A DNA stretch of 64,000 nt from Gudongella sp964575895 (GTDB lineage Bacteria; Bacillota; Clostridia; Tissierellales; Tissierellaceae): positions 1-64,000 of the forward strand of contig CAZNTE010000013.1 of NCBI GenBank assembly GCA_964575895.1, in the 5' to 3' direction. The translations under genes and the position numbers were made by a program. Position 1 is the first letter of the stretch, and each line of letters starts with the position of its first letter. The notes under the pieces were generated by a model, which saw only the letters and a program-made list of their open reading frames with translations, did not search any database and was not told the origin of the DNA. This document shows positions 17,810-26,525 of this stretch, piece after piece.

Positions 17810-18676
17810 ATGACTGGTAAGAAGAGAGGTCTTGGCAAAGGACTATCTGCTCTAATACAAGATAAGGAAAAGGTAGATTTACTTATTAAAGATAATACCT
17901 TAAATCATAAGGAAATGATTGAATCTATAAAACTTGAAGATATAATCCCGAAATCAGATCAACCTAGAAAGATTTTTAACAAGGATGCATTAAATGATCT
18001 TACTGAGAGCATTAAGGTTAATGGAGTAATACAACCAATTATTATTAGAAAAATCGAAAATGGGTATGAAATAATAGCTGGTGAAAGAAGATGGAGAGCT
18101 GCCAAAGAAGCTAATTTAATAGAAATACCTGCAATAGTGAGAGATATTGATGAGGAGACAGCTTCAAAAATATCGTTAATTGAAAATGTACAAAGAGAAA
18201 ACTTAAATCCAATAGAGGAAGCTCAAGCATATAAGAGATTAATGAAAGAATATAGTCTTAAGCAAGATGAATTAGCTAAAGCTGTAGGCAAAAGCAGATC
18301 ATATATAAGTAATAATATTAGACTGCTTAATCTTGATAAGAGGGTTGTAGAATTAATATATGAAGGAAAATTAACCAGTGGTCACGGAAAGGCATTGTTG
18401 GGAATTAAGGATCTTGAAGAGCAGTTTAAAGCTGCAGATAGAATTATAAAACAAGGAAGTAATGTAAGAGAAGTAGAGCAAACGGTTAAAGTAAGCAAGA
18501 AAAAGCCTAAGAAAATTAAATCAAAAGAGAGTTATATATTAGAAGTAGAAGAAAAGTTAATGGGTTCTCTTGGAACTAAAGTAAAGCTTAATCCAGGCAA
18601 GAGAAGTGGGAAAATTGAGATTGAGTACTATGGAAATGATGACTTAGACAGGCTAATTGACTTACTTACGAAATAA
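17810..18676 (+). CDS. parB: Chromosome partitioning protein ParB/Spo0J
   Basis: A 288-aa ParB. The N-terminal CTPase/ParB domain includes GERRWRAAKEA and ENVQRENLNPIEEA. The central HTH (KQDELAKAVGKSRSYISNNIRLL) binds parS, and the C-terminal dimerisation domain follows. CTP-dependent clamp sliding from parS is family knowledge. It lies 17 bp after parA, and its stop codon abuts the second parS site. Confidence 0.97.
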   Translation: MTGKKRGLGKGLSALIQDKEKVDLLIKDNTLNHKEMIESIKLEDIIPKSDQPRKIFNKDALNDLTESIKVNGVIQPIIIRKIENGYEIIAGERRWRAAKEANLIEIPAIVRDIDEETASKISLIENVQRENLNPIEEAQAYKRLMKEYSLKQDELAKAVGKSRSYISNNIRLLNLDKRVVELIYEGKLTSGHGKALLGIKDLEEQFKAADRIIKQGSNVREVEQTVKVSKKKPKKIKSKESYILEVEEKLMGSLGTKVKLNPGKRSGKIEIEYYGNDDLDRLIDLLTK

Positions 18677-18692
18677 TGTTCCACGTGGAACA
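18677..18692 (+). promoter_or_regulatory. parS centromere site 2
   Basis: TGTTCCACGTGGAACA is a perfect 16-bp palindromic parS. It begins at the first base after the parB stop codon and lies 20 bp upstream of the next gene's start. With site 1 it brackets parAB. Confidence 0.95.
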
Positions 18693-18712
18693 TTTTGAAA
18701 GGAGCTCATGTT

Positions 18713-19609
18713 ATGGAAGTAAATATTTTTCAAGTTGATGCCTTTACATCCATTCCTTTTGGAGGAAATCCTGCAGGTGTGGTTACAAACGCTAAAGGAT
18801 TGAAAGATAGTGACATGCAGAAAATTGCAAATGAAATGAATCTATCGGAGACGGTTTTTATTAGACAGTTGGATGATTGTTATTTTAAGATGAGGTACTT
18901 TACACCACTATGTGAAGTTGATTTATGCGGCCATGCAACAATTGCAGCTATTTTTACCCTGGCTAAAAAAGGATACATCAAACCAATTGATTCTGGAAAG
19001 AAGAAAGCTTTAATTGAAACCAGATTGGGAGATTTGGAAATTGAAATCGAATTTAAAAATGCTTCCCCAATTAATATAACCATGAATCAGGACACTCCAA
19101 GAAGTATAGGGAAGCTAGAAGATATTGATGAGTTGCTAAAGATATTCAACATTAATAAAGAAGATATAGGGTTAGAGAAATTTAATGCATTTCCAGAGAT
19201 AATATCAACTGGTCTTCCTGATATTTTAATGCCTTTGAAAGATAAGGGAATTTTAGATAGAATGGAGATTGATCACTGCAGACTTAAAGAGTACAGCAAC
19301 AAACTTAATGTAACTGGTGTACATGCTTTTGTAGTTGATAAGAATAATTCACAATATGTTTATGCGAGAAACTTTGCTCCAGCAGTAGGAATAGATGAAG
19401 AAGCTGCTACTGGAACAGCCAATGGAGCCTTAATTTATTATTTAAAAAAGAATGGATATATAGAAGAAAACAGTATAAGGGTATCTCAAGGAGAATCCAT
19501 GAACAGGCCAAGTATTATCAATTGTCAAATTGAAGAAGATGGGAATTCTTATATTGTCAAGGTTGGAGGATGTGCTAATATAGTTTTAGAAGGTATAATC
19601 AAATTTTAA
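18713..19609 (+). CDS. PhzF-family isomerase/epimerase
   Basis: A 298-aa PhzF/DapF-fold protein. GGNPAGVV near the N-terminus and DLCGHATIAA (about 60-70) are the family signatures, with the repeated fold continuing to EEAATGTANGAL. The family includes the phenazine enzyme PhzF and many isomerases of unknown substrate; no phenazine genes are nearby. The ATG at 18713 follows AAGGAG. It is transcribed toward fchA with a 13-bp gap, so the two may be co-expressed. Confidence 0.88.
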   Translation: MEVNIFQVDAFTSIPFGGNPAGVVTNAKGLKDSDMQKIANEMNLSETVFIRQLDDCYFKMRYFTPLCEVDLCGHATIAAIFTLAKKGYIKPIDSGKKKALIETRLGDLEIEIEFKNASPINITMNQDTPRSIGKLEDIDELLKIFNINKEDIGLEKFNAFPEIISTGLPDILMPLKDKGILDRMEIDHCRLKEYSNKLNVTGVHAFVVDKNNSQYVYARNFAPAVGIDEEAATGTANGALIYYLKKNGYIEENSIRVSQGESMNRPSIINCQIEEDGNSYIVKVGGCANIVLEGIIKF

Positions 19610-19622
19610 ACGGAGGGGTAGT

Positions 19623-20261
19623 ATGTTAATAGAAAGAACAGCTAAGAATTTTGTTTACGATGTGGCAAGTGAGAGCCCAACACCTGGTGGAGGTAGTGTT
19701 GCTGCCTTGGTTGGAAGTCTTGGAGGTGCCTTGACCAATATGGTTGGCAACTTAACTATTGATAAGAAAGTATACGCAGAAGTACCTGATGATGCAAAAC
19801 CAAAAATGGAAGAAAATTTCAAATTAATTGAAGGGTTGATAGAAGAGCTTTTAAATCTGGTAGATGAGGATTCAACTGCTTTTGATGATGTTATGAAAGC
19901 TTTTAAGTTGCCTAAGGAAACCGATGAGGACAAAAAGATTAGATCAGAAGCTATACAATCTGGATATAAAAAGGCTCTTGAAGTGCCATTAAGATGTGGA
20001 GAAAAGTGTTTTGAAGTATTAGAACTTCAAGATGTGTTTGCTAATTTTGGGAATGTTAATGCCATTACGGATGTTGGAGTAGGAACATTGTTGGCATATT
20101 CTGGTTTAGAAGGAGCCTTGTTTAATGTCACAATTAATCTTAAGAGTATAAAGGACTTAGAGTATAAGAAGGAGATGGAAGATAGAGTTAATAATCTATT
20201 GAAAAAAGGAAAAGAATTGAGAGATCAATTATTAGATATAGTTTATAAGAGATTAGCCTAG
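19623..20261 (+). CDS. fchA: Methenyltetrahydrofolate cyclohydrolase / cyclodeaminase FchA
   Basis: A 212-aa helical protein of the formiminotransferase-cyclodeaminase C-terminal family. It has the family opening SESPTPGGGSVAALVGSLGGAL (listed only as a feature) and the NVNAITDVGVG segment. Stand-alone members in clostridia convert 5,10-methenyl-THF or 5-formimino-THF within C1 metabolism, including purine and glycine fermentation. No formiminotransferase domain is attached or adjacent. The precise substrate is inferred, not shown. Confidence 0.85.
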   Translation: MLIERTAKNFVYDVASESPTPGGGSVAALVGSLGGALTNMVGNLTIDKKVYAEVPDDAKPKMEENFKLIEGLIEELLNLVDEDSTAFDDVMKAFKLPKETDEDKKIRSEAIQSGYKKALEVPLRCGEKCFEVLELQDVFANFGNVNAITDVGVGTLLAYSGLEGALFNVTINLKSIKDLEYKKEMEDRVNNLLKKGKELRDQLLDIVYKRLA

Positions 20262-20285
20262 GGAGATTATTCTCCCTTTTTTTTT
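20260..20285 (+). terminator. Terminator after fchA
   Basis: AGGGAGA-TTAT-TCTCCCT (7-bp stem) runs into TTTTTTTT. The stem shares the last bases of the fchA stop codon. Confidence 0.93.
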
Positions 20286-20317
20286 ATCATACGTATTAAG
20301 ATGGTTCTATTATTCCG

Positions 20318-20346
20318 TTGTAACAATATCAGTAAGATGATAAAAT
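20318..20346 (+). promoter_or_regulatory. Promoter of the class V aminotransferase gene
   Basis: TTGTAA (20318-20323), a 17-bp spacer and TAAAAT (20341-20346), 30 bp upstream of the start codon. Confidence 0.7.
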
Positions 20347-20375
20347 GGAATTAGTACTAAGAAAAGAGGGAAAAT

Positions 20376-21518
20376 ATGATATATTTAGATAATGCTGCAA
20401 CGACTTTTCCAAAGCCAAGTGCAGTTTACGATAAAGTTTATGAAGTAATGAGAGATTACGGGGCAAATCCAGGAAGATCTGGACATGATCTTGCCTTGAA
20501 AGCAAGTAGAGGGATATTTGATACAAGAGAGTTGCTGGCTAAGTTTTTTAATATTGATGACCCTTTTAGAATGATTTTTACATTTAATGCCACCGAAAGT
20601 CTTAACATAGGTATAAAGGGACTTCTAAAGCCCGGGGATCATGTAATAACTACTTCAATGGAACATAATTCTGTTCTTCGTCCAATTAAATTCCTAGAGA
20701 AATTTGAAGTGGAAAATACAATTGTTTGGGCTGATGACAAGGGAAGAGTTAAAGCAGAAGATATTGAAAAAGAAATCAAGGATAATACTAAACTAATAGT
20801 AACAACTCATATTTCAAATCTTACAGGGACTATAATGCCTATTAAAGAGATTGGAAATATAGCAAAAAAACATGGAGTTTTATATCTATTAGATGCTGCT
20901 CAGTCTGCGGGAGTATATGGAATTGACTTAAAGAGTAATAATATTGATCTTATGGCATTTCCTGGGCATAAAGGTTTACTGGGACCACAAGGAACAGGTG
21001 GTTTATACATCAAGGAAGGGATAGTACTGGATGAATTAATGCAAGGTGGAACAGGAAGTGCTTCTCAATCATTAATACAACCAGATTTAATGCCAGATAA
21101 GTTTGAAAGTGGAACACCTAATGCACCTGGTATAATTGGTCTTGGAGAAGGGATTAAGTATATTAATAATAGAGGAATTGATAATATTAAGAGGCTGGAG
21201 GAGAGACTGCTTACAAAGCTAATAGATGGAATAAAGGATATCCCCAATATTACCATGTATGGTCCATTAAATATAAATGAGCAGGCTGGAGTTTTGTCTA
21301 TAAACTATAAAGGTGTTGATTCTTCTACAATAGCATATGTTTTAAATGAAGAATTTGGAATTTGTGTAAGACCTGGACTACATTGTGCACCTTTAGCTCA
21401 TGAAACATTAGGAACTTTAAATCAGGGGGCAGTAAGGATTAGTATAGGACCTTTTAATACAGATAATGATATAGAAGAGTTGATATTAGCATTAGAAAAA
21501 ATTTCTAAAGAATTTTAA
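20376..21518 (+). CDS. Cysteine desulfurase-like class V aminotransferase
   Basis: A 380-aa PLP enzyme of the NifS/Csd class. The PLP lysine lies in FPGHKGLLGPQGTGGLY (about 190-206), and a candidate sulfur-carrying Cys lies in CVRPGLHCAPLAHETLG near residue 345. It opens with IYLDNAATTFPKP. In clostridia this subfamily is often annotated as a stand-alone cysteine desulfurase. No SufU/IscU or other Fe-S scaffold gene is adjacent, so the sulfur acceptor is unknown. GAGGG precedes the ATG. Confidence 0.85.
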   Translation: MIYLDNAATTFPKPSAVYDKVYEVMRDYGANPGRSGHDLALKASRGIFDTRELLAKFFNIDDPFRMIFTFNATESLNIGIKGLLKPGDHVITTSMEHNSVLRPIKFLEKFEVENTIVWADDKGRVKAEDIEKEIKDNTKLIVTTHISNLTGTIMPIKEIGNIAKKHGVLYLLDAAQSAGVYGIDLKSNNIDLMAFPGHKGLLGPQGTGGLYIKEGIVLDELMQGGTGSASQSLIQPDLMPDKFESGTPNAPGIIGLGEGIKYINNRGIDNIKRLEERLLTKLIDGIKDIPNITMYGPLNINEQAGVLSINYKGVDSSTIAYVLNEEFGICVRPGLHCAPLAHETLGTLNQGAVRISIGPFNTDNDIEELILALEKISKEF

Positions 21519-21528
21519 GGGGTAGCCT

Positions 21529-22047
21529 ATGAATATAATACTTCAATTTATAAATAACTATGTTGAAATAATTATTATAGTGCTAAGTGTGTTTGTATTT
21601 ATATTATTAGTTCTTTATATAATAAGTTTGAGAAAATTTAAGAAACATAAGGAAAGATATAATTCCTTAACTAGGGGATTATCTGGTGCAAATATTGAGG
21701 ATCTTTTCTTAAGTATCAATCGTGATATATCTAGTGTAAATAGAGATGTCAATTTATTAGAAGATCATTTAGAGTCTCTTGAAACAAAACTTTCTTTTGC
21801 TCTCCAAAGGATAGGATTTGTAAGATATAATGCATTTGGAGATATGGGTAGTGAATTGAGCTTCTCAATAGCCTTACTAGATAGTTACAATAATGGATTT
21901 GTACTTACAAGTATATATGGAAGAGAGAGGTCAGTATCATTTTCTAAACCAATCAAAAATGGCAAAACCAATATTCCAATATCACCTGAGGAAATGCTGG
22001 CTATTGATAGAGCATTAAAAGGAGAAAACACTATAAATCCTAAATAA
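21529..22047 (+). CDS. DUF4446 membrane-anchored protein
   Basis: A 172-aa protein with one N-terminal membrane helix (about 10-31), a short basic/coiled linker and a C-terminal domain (GFVRYNAFGDMGSELSFSIALL...) that defines DUF4446. The family is common near the parAB region of clostridia. No function is established. It lies 10 bp after the aminotransferase and is followed immediately by the lipid kinase gene. Confidence 0.85.
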   Translation: MNIILQFINNYVEIIIIVLSVFVFILLVLYIISLRKFKKHKERYNSLTRGLSGANIEDLFLSINRDISSVNRDVNLLEDHLESLETKLSFALQRIGFVRYNAFGDMGSELSFSIALLDSYNNGFVLTSIYGRERSVSFSKPIKNGKTNIPISPEEMLAIDRALKGENTINPK

Positions 22048-22062
22048 ATGATGAGGTATAAA

Positions 22063-22941
22063 ATGGAAAAATATCTATTTATTATAAACCCAGTAGCTGG
22101 AGTTAAGAAAGCCATGGATTATATTCCAGAAATTCAAAGAGAGATAGACAATAGAAATGTAGTAGGAAAGATTGTTGTGACTAAATCTGTAGGTGAAGCT
22201 ACTGATTTAGTCTTATTAAATTCTGATTATGAAGTGTGCGTAGCCGTGGGTGGAGATGGAACAGTAAACGAGGTCGCAAAAGGAATTCTTCAAAGAAAGA
22301 GTGGAATACTTGGGATTATCCCATCAGGAACTGGTAATGATCTGGCAAAAGTACTAGGAATAGAGGAGAATATAGAAAAATCAATAATTAACATATTTGA
22401 GAATGAATCTAAAAATATTGATATAGGTCTTGCTAAGGACAAGTATTTTTTTAATATAGCTAGCCTTGGATTTGATGCACAAGTAGTAAGAAGTACTGAT
22501 CTTATTAGAAAATTTATTAAGGGTAAAATAGCCTATGTTTTAGGTGTTGTTACAAGCCTAATTGGATATAGAAAAAGAATGATAAAGGTAATAATAGATG
22601 GAGTTGAAATTGAGAGAAATGCAATGTTAGTTGCAGTAGGAAATGGTCAGTACTACGGTGGAGGCATGCAAATACTGCCTATGAGCATAGTAGATGATGG
22701 TGAGTTTGATATTTGCATTGTCAAGGATATAAGCAACATTAGAATTTTGTTTTTATTCCCATCAATATTTAAAGGTGAACATGTTAAATATAAAGAGTAT
22801 GTAGAGTTTTATAAAGGAAAAGAAGTATTGGTTAATATTGGGGGGAAATACTATCTAAATGTGGATGGAGAAATATCACCAGTCAAGGATGAAATTATTG
22901 ATTTCAAGTTATCAAAAAATAAATTGAGAGTTAAAATTTGA
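22063..22941 (+). CDS. Diacylglycerol kinase-like lipid kinase (DagK/YegS family)
   Basis: A 292-aa protein. The nucleotide-binding motif GGDGTVNEVAKG (about 61-72) and SGTGNDLAK identify the DAGK catalytic family, and the C-terminal beta domain is complete. Members phosphorylate diacylglycerol or other lipids to recycle them into phospholipid synthesis. I choose the ATG at 22063 because GATGAGGT lies 7 nt upstream; ATGs at 22048 and 22051 overlap that site. Confidence 0.92.
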   Translation: MEKYLFIINPVAGVKKAMDYIPEIQREIDNRNVVGKIVVTKSVGEATDLVLLNSDYEVCVAVGGDGTVNEVAKGILQRKSGILGIIPSGTGNDLAKVLGIEENIEKSIINIFENESKNIDIGLAKDKYFFNIASLGFDAQVVRSTDLIRKFIKGKIAYVLGVVTSLIGYRKRMIKVIIDGVEIERNAMLVAVGNGQYYGGGMQILPMSIVDDGEFDICIVKDISNIRILFLFPSIFKGEHVKYKEYVEFYKGKEVLVNIGGKYYLNVDGEISPVKDEIIDFKLSKNKLRVKI

Positions 22942-23093
22942 TCTTTTAAAAATATTAAATTTCCGTAATATTTACTGAAAACAAAAATGTAATTAATTAC
23001 CAACTAATCAAATCAAGTTATCATGGGAAACACAGAATCTAGCAAGACTTAAGTATCACTTTAAATTGGCAGAATATTTATTTTGATTAATTC

Positions 23094-23122
23094 TTGTAAT
23101 TAAATATGGTTATTGGTATAAT
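23094..23122 (+). promoter_or_regulatory. Promoter upstream of the M23 peptidase
   Basis: TTGTAA (23094-23099), a 17-bp spacer and TATAAT (23117-23122), with TTGG before the -10. It lies 80 bp upstream of the start codon. A WalR-type box follows just after the -10. Confidence 0.8.
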
Positions 23123-23134
23123 GTTTTCATGAAT

Positions 23135-23151
23135 GTTACAAAATGGTTACA
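23135..23151 (-). promoter_or_regulatory. Candidate WalR (YycF) box
   Basis: The plus strand reads GTTACA-AAATG-GTTACA; its complement TGTAAC-N5-TGTAAC matches the WalR consensus TGTWAH-N5-TGTWAH in both half-sites. It starts about 12 bp after the -10 element, a position that usually blocks transcription. A walRK locus is present at 41729. One or two chance matches would be expected in 64 kb of such AT-rich DNA. Confidence 0.55.
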
Positions 23152-23201
23152 AAAAAAATTACCTGTGAAATCGAAGGGTAAGGTCTGGAGGAGATTGATT
23201 A

Positions 23202-24635
23202 ATGAAGCAAAACTCTTCATCGCTTAACTTTGACGAAAATAGAACAAAAAATAGACATAAAAATAAAAAAAATAAAAGGTTCTTAAGTACAATAGTAATA
23301 ATGGTCTTGGCGATAACCATTGCAAGTATATCCTATGTTAGTTACTCGATCAATGAGGAAAAGACAAGAGGATTTGATGTATACTTAGGGGATAATCACA
23401 TAGGAACGATTAGAACAGAAGAAGTAGCACTTGAAGCCTATGCTAGTGTTAGAGAAAAATTAACTCATACATATGACATGGAAGTCGTATTAGACAAAGA
23501 ATTATTATTCGAACCTACACATGCAAAAGATGAGGAACTTACTCTAGAAGATGAATTAATTAGTAACATTGAAAAGAATATAAATTTTAAAGTTACTGCC
23601 TTTGAACTTTTTGTTGAAGGGGAGAGTTTTGGAGTTTTCAAATCTGATGATGATATAAATTCTTTATTTGATACTATAAAAGAACCATATATTAATGTAA
23701 TAGAATCTGAGACTAGAAAATCTGTTTTAACTAATGTTGAATTTCTAGAAAACATAGAAATTAAACCAATAATAGTTAATTATGGTGAATTTACAACCGA
23801 AGATGAGAAATTAGAATTAATTGAAGAAATTAAACTAGGTAAGGAAGAAATGAGAACTCACACTGTTGAGGTGGGTGAAAGTTATTGGATTATTGCTAGG
23901 ATGTATGAGACAACAGTAGATGAGTTATTAGAAGCTAATCCTGGACAAGACCCTCAAAAGTTAAAACCAGGAGATGAAGTTAATCTATTTGTACCTGTAC
24001 CACTTTTAACTGTTGTAACTTATGAAGAGGTTGAATCTACAGAAGCAACAGATTATTCCACAGAAGTTAGACAAGATGATAGTTTATATAAGAATCAAAA
24101 GAAGGTAATAACTAAAGGTGTAAAGGGTATTTCCCAAATAGTATCAAATGAAGTTAGACATAATGGGATTTTAGCAGATAGAGAAATAATCAAAGAAACA
24201 GTTATAGAAGAACCAAAAACTGAAGTTGTCCTTCAAGGAACAAAAGAACTTCCAAAAACTGCAGCTAGAGGAACTTTTATCGTACCAACAAGAGGAAGAG
24301 TAAGCTCTCCATATGGTATGAGAGGCGGAAGTATGCATAGAGGTATTGATATAGCTAATAGTCTTGGCACTAGCATTTATGCAGCAGATGGAGGCAAGGT
24401 TACATTCTCAGGCTACAAGGGATCATATGGATATATGGTAGAGATTAGTCATGAAAATGGATATACCACAAGATATGCTCATGCTAGTAAGCTACTGGTA
24501 AAAGCTGGTGATAGAGTTTATCAAGGACAACATATAGCTAATATGGGTAGTACTGGAAGATCTACCGGATCCCATCTACATTTTGAAGTACTTGTAAATG
24601 GTGTTAATCAAAATCCAAGTAGATTTATATATTAA
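23202..24635 (+). CDS. Secreted LysM-G5-M23 murein endopeptidase
   Basis: A 477-aa cell-wall hydrolase. A basic N-terminus is followed by one membrane anchor (about 27-48). A poorly conserved extracellular region of about 165 residues comes next, then a LysM domain (about 217-264, THTVEVGESYWIIARMYET), a G5 domain (about 268-345) and a C-terminal LytM/M23 domain (about 365-477). The M23 zinc ligands are in MHRGID and HLHFEV, so the active site is intact. This domain order is typical of clostridial peptidoglycan DD-endopeptidases. The WalR box upstream fits regulation by the wall-homeostasis system. Confidence 0.93.
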   Translation: MKQNSSSLNFDENRTKNRHKNKKNKRFLSTIVIMVLAITIASISYVSYSINEEKTRGFDVYLGDNHIGTIRTEEVALEAYASVREKLTHTYDMEVVLDKELLFEPTHAKDEELTLEDELISNIEKNINFKVTAFELFVEGESFGVFKSDDDINSLFDTIKEPYINVIESETRKSVLTNVEFLENIEIKPIIVNYGEFTTEDEKLELIEEIKLGKEEMRTHTVEVGESYWIIARMYETTVDELLEANPGQDPQKLKPGDEVNLFVPVPLLTVVTYEEVESTEATDYSTEVRQDDSLYKNQKKVITKGVKGISQIVSNEVRHNGILADREIIKETVIEEPKTEVVLQGTKELPKTAARGTFIVPTRGRVSSPYGMRGGSMHRGIDIANSLGTSIYAADGGKVTFSGYKGSYGYMVEISHENGYTTRYAHASKLLVKAGDRVYQGQHIANMGSTGRSTGSHLHFEVLVNGVNQNPSRFIY

Positions 24636-24647
24636 TAGGAAAATTTT

Positions 24648-24674
24648 GGAAGTAGCTAATGCTACTTCCTTTTT
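24648..24674 (+). terminator. Terminator after the M23 peptidase gene
   Basis: GGAAGTAGC-TAAT-GCTACTTCC is a 9-bp stem followed by TTTTT. It lies in a convergent gap and may also slow transcription from the lctP-type gene on the other strand. Confidence 0.88.
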
Positions 24675-26277
24675 AATGTAAATTTGAAATAATAAAAGTA
24701 ATTAGTCCAAATAATAATGTAATAATTAATACAAAGGGGAGATTCTTTTTGAGGATCTCTCCTTCCTTACCTAGAATTCCAGCTGTGGTTGCACCAAGGA
24801 TTATATTACTAGGAGCAATGGATGTTCCAATACTTCCACCAGCAGTCTGTGCACCAAGAAGTAAATGACTATCTATGCTTAATACTGTTGAAGATGCGTA
24901 TTGAAATCCTCCAAAGAGAATATTTGATGACATATTACTACTTGTTATAAAGGACCCTAATAAACCAACAAATGGAGATACTAGTGAGTAGTAATTTCCA
25001 AAAAGTGAAGACACTCCAACTGCTAGAATTTGCGTTTGACCAGTTCCTGTCATAATTCTAGATATTGATATTAGAGATATAACAGCAACACTTGATGGAA
25101 GGGCCTTTCTAAATGTTCGCCTAAGTACAAATCCAAACATATTCTTCCTAATTTCACCTATTTTAAGGTAATACCAATATCCTCCTAAAGAAGATAAAAG
25201 CAAAAGAAATGATGCATGAGTAAATGGTTTTATTGGAGAATAAATTAAAATCTCATTATTTATCACACCAAATCCAGATGAAGTCTCTGGGAATGATGGT
25301 CCGAAACTTATCATTCCAAATAGCTTATTTACTGGGGGAATTAATAGTATTATTAAGGTTAATCCAGTCATTACAAGATAAGGTAAAAAAGCTTCTTTAA
25401 CTTTTAGTTTGCTGTTAGCTTCCTCTAATTCAATTTCATCAGTAAGTAAGATCTTAGAGTTTTCTAGTCTCCATTCTTTATTGTACAAACTGGTCCTTGA
25501 TAAAGTGTATAGAACTAGAGCAGACAGTGTACTTGGTATGAAAACCCCTAAATCGGGGTTTATTTGAGTTATAATCACCTGGCCTATGGATTGTGTCATG
25601 GAGATTAATAAAACTGCGAGAAACCCCTTTTTGACTCCCTGAAGGCCTCCATAAATATATGAGATTATCATTCCAGATAACAAATTCAAAATACCTAATA
25701 ACACTGAAGCATAAAATGCTGTAAGGACAATGGATTCATGATTTAAACCTTCAGTTTGCAAAAGGAGAGCATGCCAAGCCAAAGCCAAAGTTCCAAATGT
25801 GCCAGCCCAACAATGTCCAATAAGTGGAATTATAACCGAATAAATTGGTAATACACCAATCCCAATAAGCAAAGGAGCTGTAACTAGAATTGGTACTCCA
25901 AATCCTGTAACCCCCTGTAAGAAGCTGGAGAATACAATACCTATAAGTATAATTCTAATTAATTCATTGGGAGCAATCTTCACAAAAGCTTTGTTTAAAA
26001 CACTGAAGGCATCTGCTTCTTTGCTTGTTTCATAAAGGAATATTGCAGTTATAACAACTGATATGATGCTCAGTGAACTCCATAAAGCTTTTCCCAATTC
26101 TACTCCTATTAATAACAAATTGCCTTTAAATATAAAGATACCTGAAATAGTTGTTATGAGTAGTGTAAGAGGTGCTGCTTTTAAGGCTGGCAATTTGAGT
26201 ATCATAAGAAAAGTTAATAAAAGTACTATAGGTGTTGCTGATAAAAACCAATATATAAAGTTATAATTTAAATCCAT
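24673..26277 (-). CDS. L-lactate permease (LctP) family transporter
   Basis: A 534-aa polytopic membrane protein with about 12-13 hydrophobic segments. Family features include SSFLQGVTGFGVPILVTAPL, HCWAGTFGTLALAW and GGSIGTSIAPSNIILG. Known members (LldP, GlcA) move lactate and glycolate with protons. It is divergently transcribed from the allFGHK genes across a 248-bp control region. In that setting a small 2-oxo or 2-amido acid from purine breakdown, such as oxamate, glyoxylate or ureidoglycolate, is a plausible substrate. That is inference from context; the family assignment is firm. Confidence 0.85.
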   Translation of the reverse strand: MDLNYNFIYWFLSATPIVLLLTFLMILKLPALKAAPLTLLITTISGIFIFKGNLLLIGVELGKALWSSLSIISVVITAIFLYETSKEADAFSVLNKAFVKIAPNELIRIILIGIVFSSFLQGVTGFGVPILVTAPLLIGIGVLPIYSVIIPLIGHCWAGTFGTLALAWHALLLQTEGLNHESIVLTAFYASVLLGILNLLSGMIISYIYGGLQGVKKGFLAVLLISMTQSIGQVIITQINPDLGVFIPSTLSALVLYTLSRTSLYNKEWRLENSKILLTDEIELEEANSKLKVKEAFLPYLVMTGLTLIILLIPPVNKLFGMISFGPSFPETSSGFGVINNEILIYSPIKPFTHASFLLLLSSLGGYWYYLKIGEIRKNMFGFVLRRTFRKALPSSVAVISLISISRIMTGTGQTQILAVGVSSLFGNYYSLVSPFVGLLGSFITSSNMSSNILFGGFQYASSTVLSIDSHLLLGAQTAGGSIGTSIAPSNIILGATTAGILGKEGEILKKNLPFVLIITLLFGLITFIISNLH

Positions 26278-26365
26278 AATCCAGCCTCCTAAAACATTAT
26301 AGATTAATTTTAGTATTAATTACTAAAGCATTCAATGCATAATTTGGCTAATACCTTTAAGTAAA

Positions 26366-26393
26366 ATTATCCTAAAAGGACATAAAAGGTCAA
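26366..26393 (-). promoter_or_regulatory. Promoter of the LctP-type gene
   Basis: On the minus strand TTGACC (26388-26393), a 16-bp spacer and GATAAT (26366-26371) lie about 90 bp upstream of the start codon. Confidence 0.7.
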
Positions 26394-26409
26394 AAATATA
26401 TCCAAATAA

Positions 26410-26451
26410 AGAAAAAAAAAAGTAAAACCTTATCAACTAGTGATAAGGTTT
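26410..26451 (-). terminator. Hairpin separating divergent lctP and allF genes
   Basis: AAACCTTATCA (26425-26435) pairs perfectly with TGATAAGGTTT (26441-26451) around a 5-nt loop. On the minus strand the stem is followed by TTTACTTTTTTTTTTC, a strong terminator tail. The lctP promoter lies downstream of it, so it probably insulates lctP from antisense transcription rather than attenuating it. Confidence 0.75.
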
Positions 26452-26525
26452 AGGGTTGTTATTAATGATAGAATTTCATTGTGATAATACTTAGATTCTA
26501 TTAAATCGGATTAAGGAGTGAGATT

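Noticed and set aside
26410..26451. Riboswitch or attenuator for the LctP gene
   Set aside because: A good promoter (26366-26393) lies between this hairpin and the gene, so the hairpin is upstream of the transcription start.
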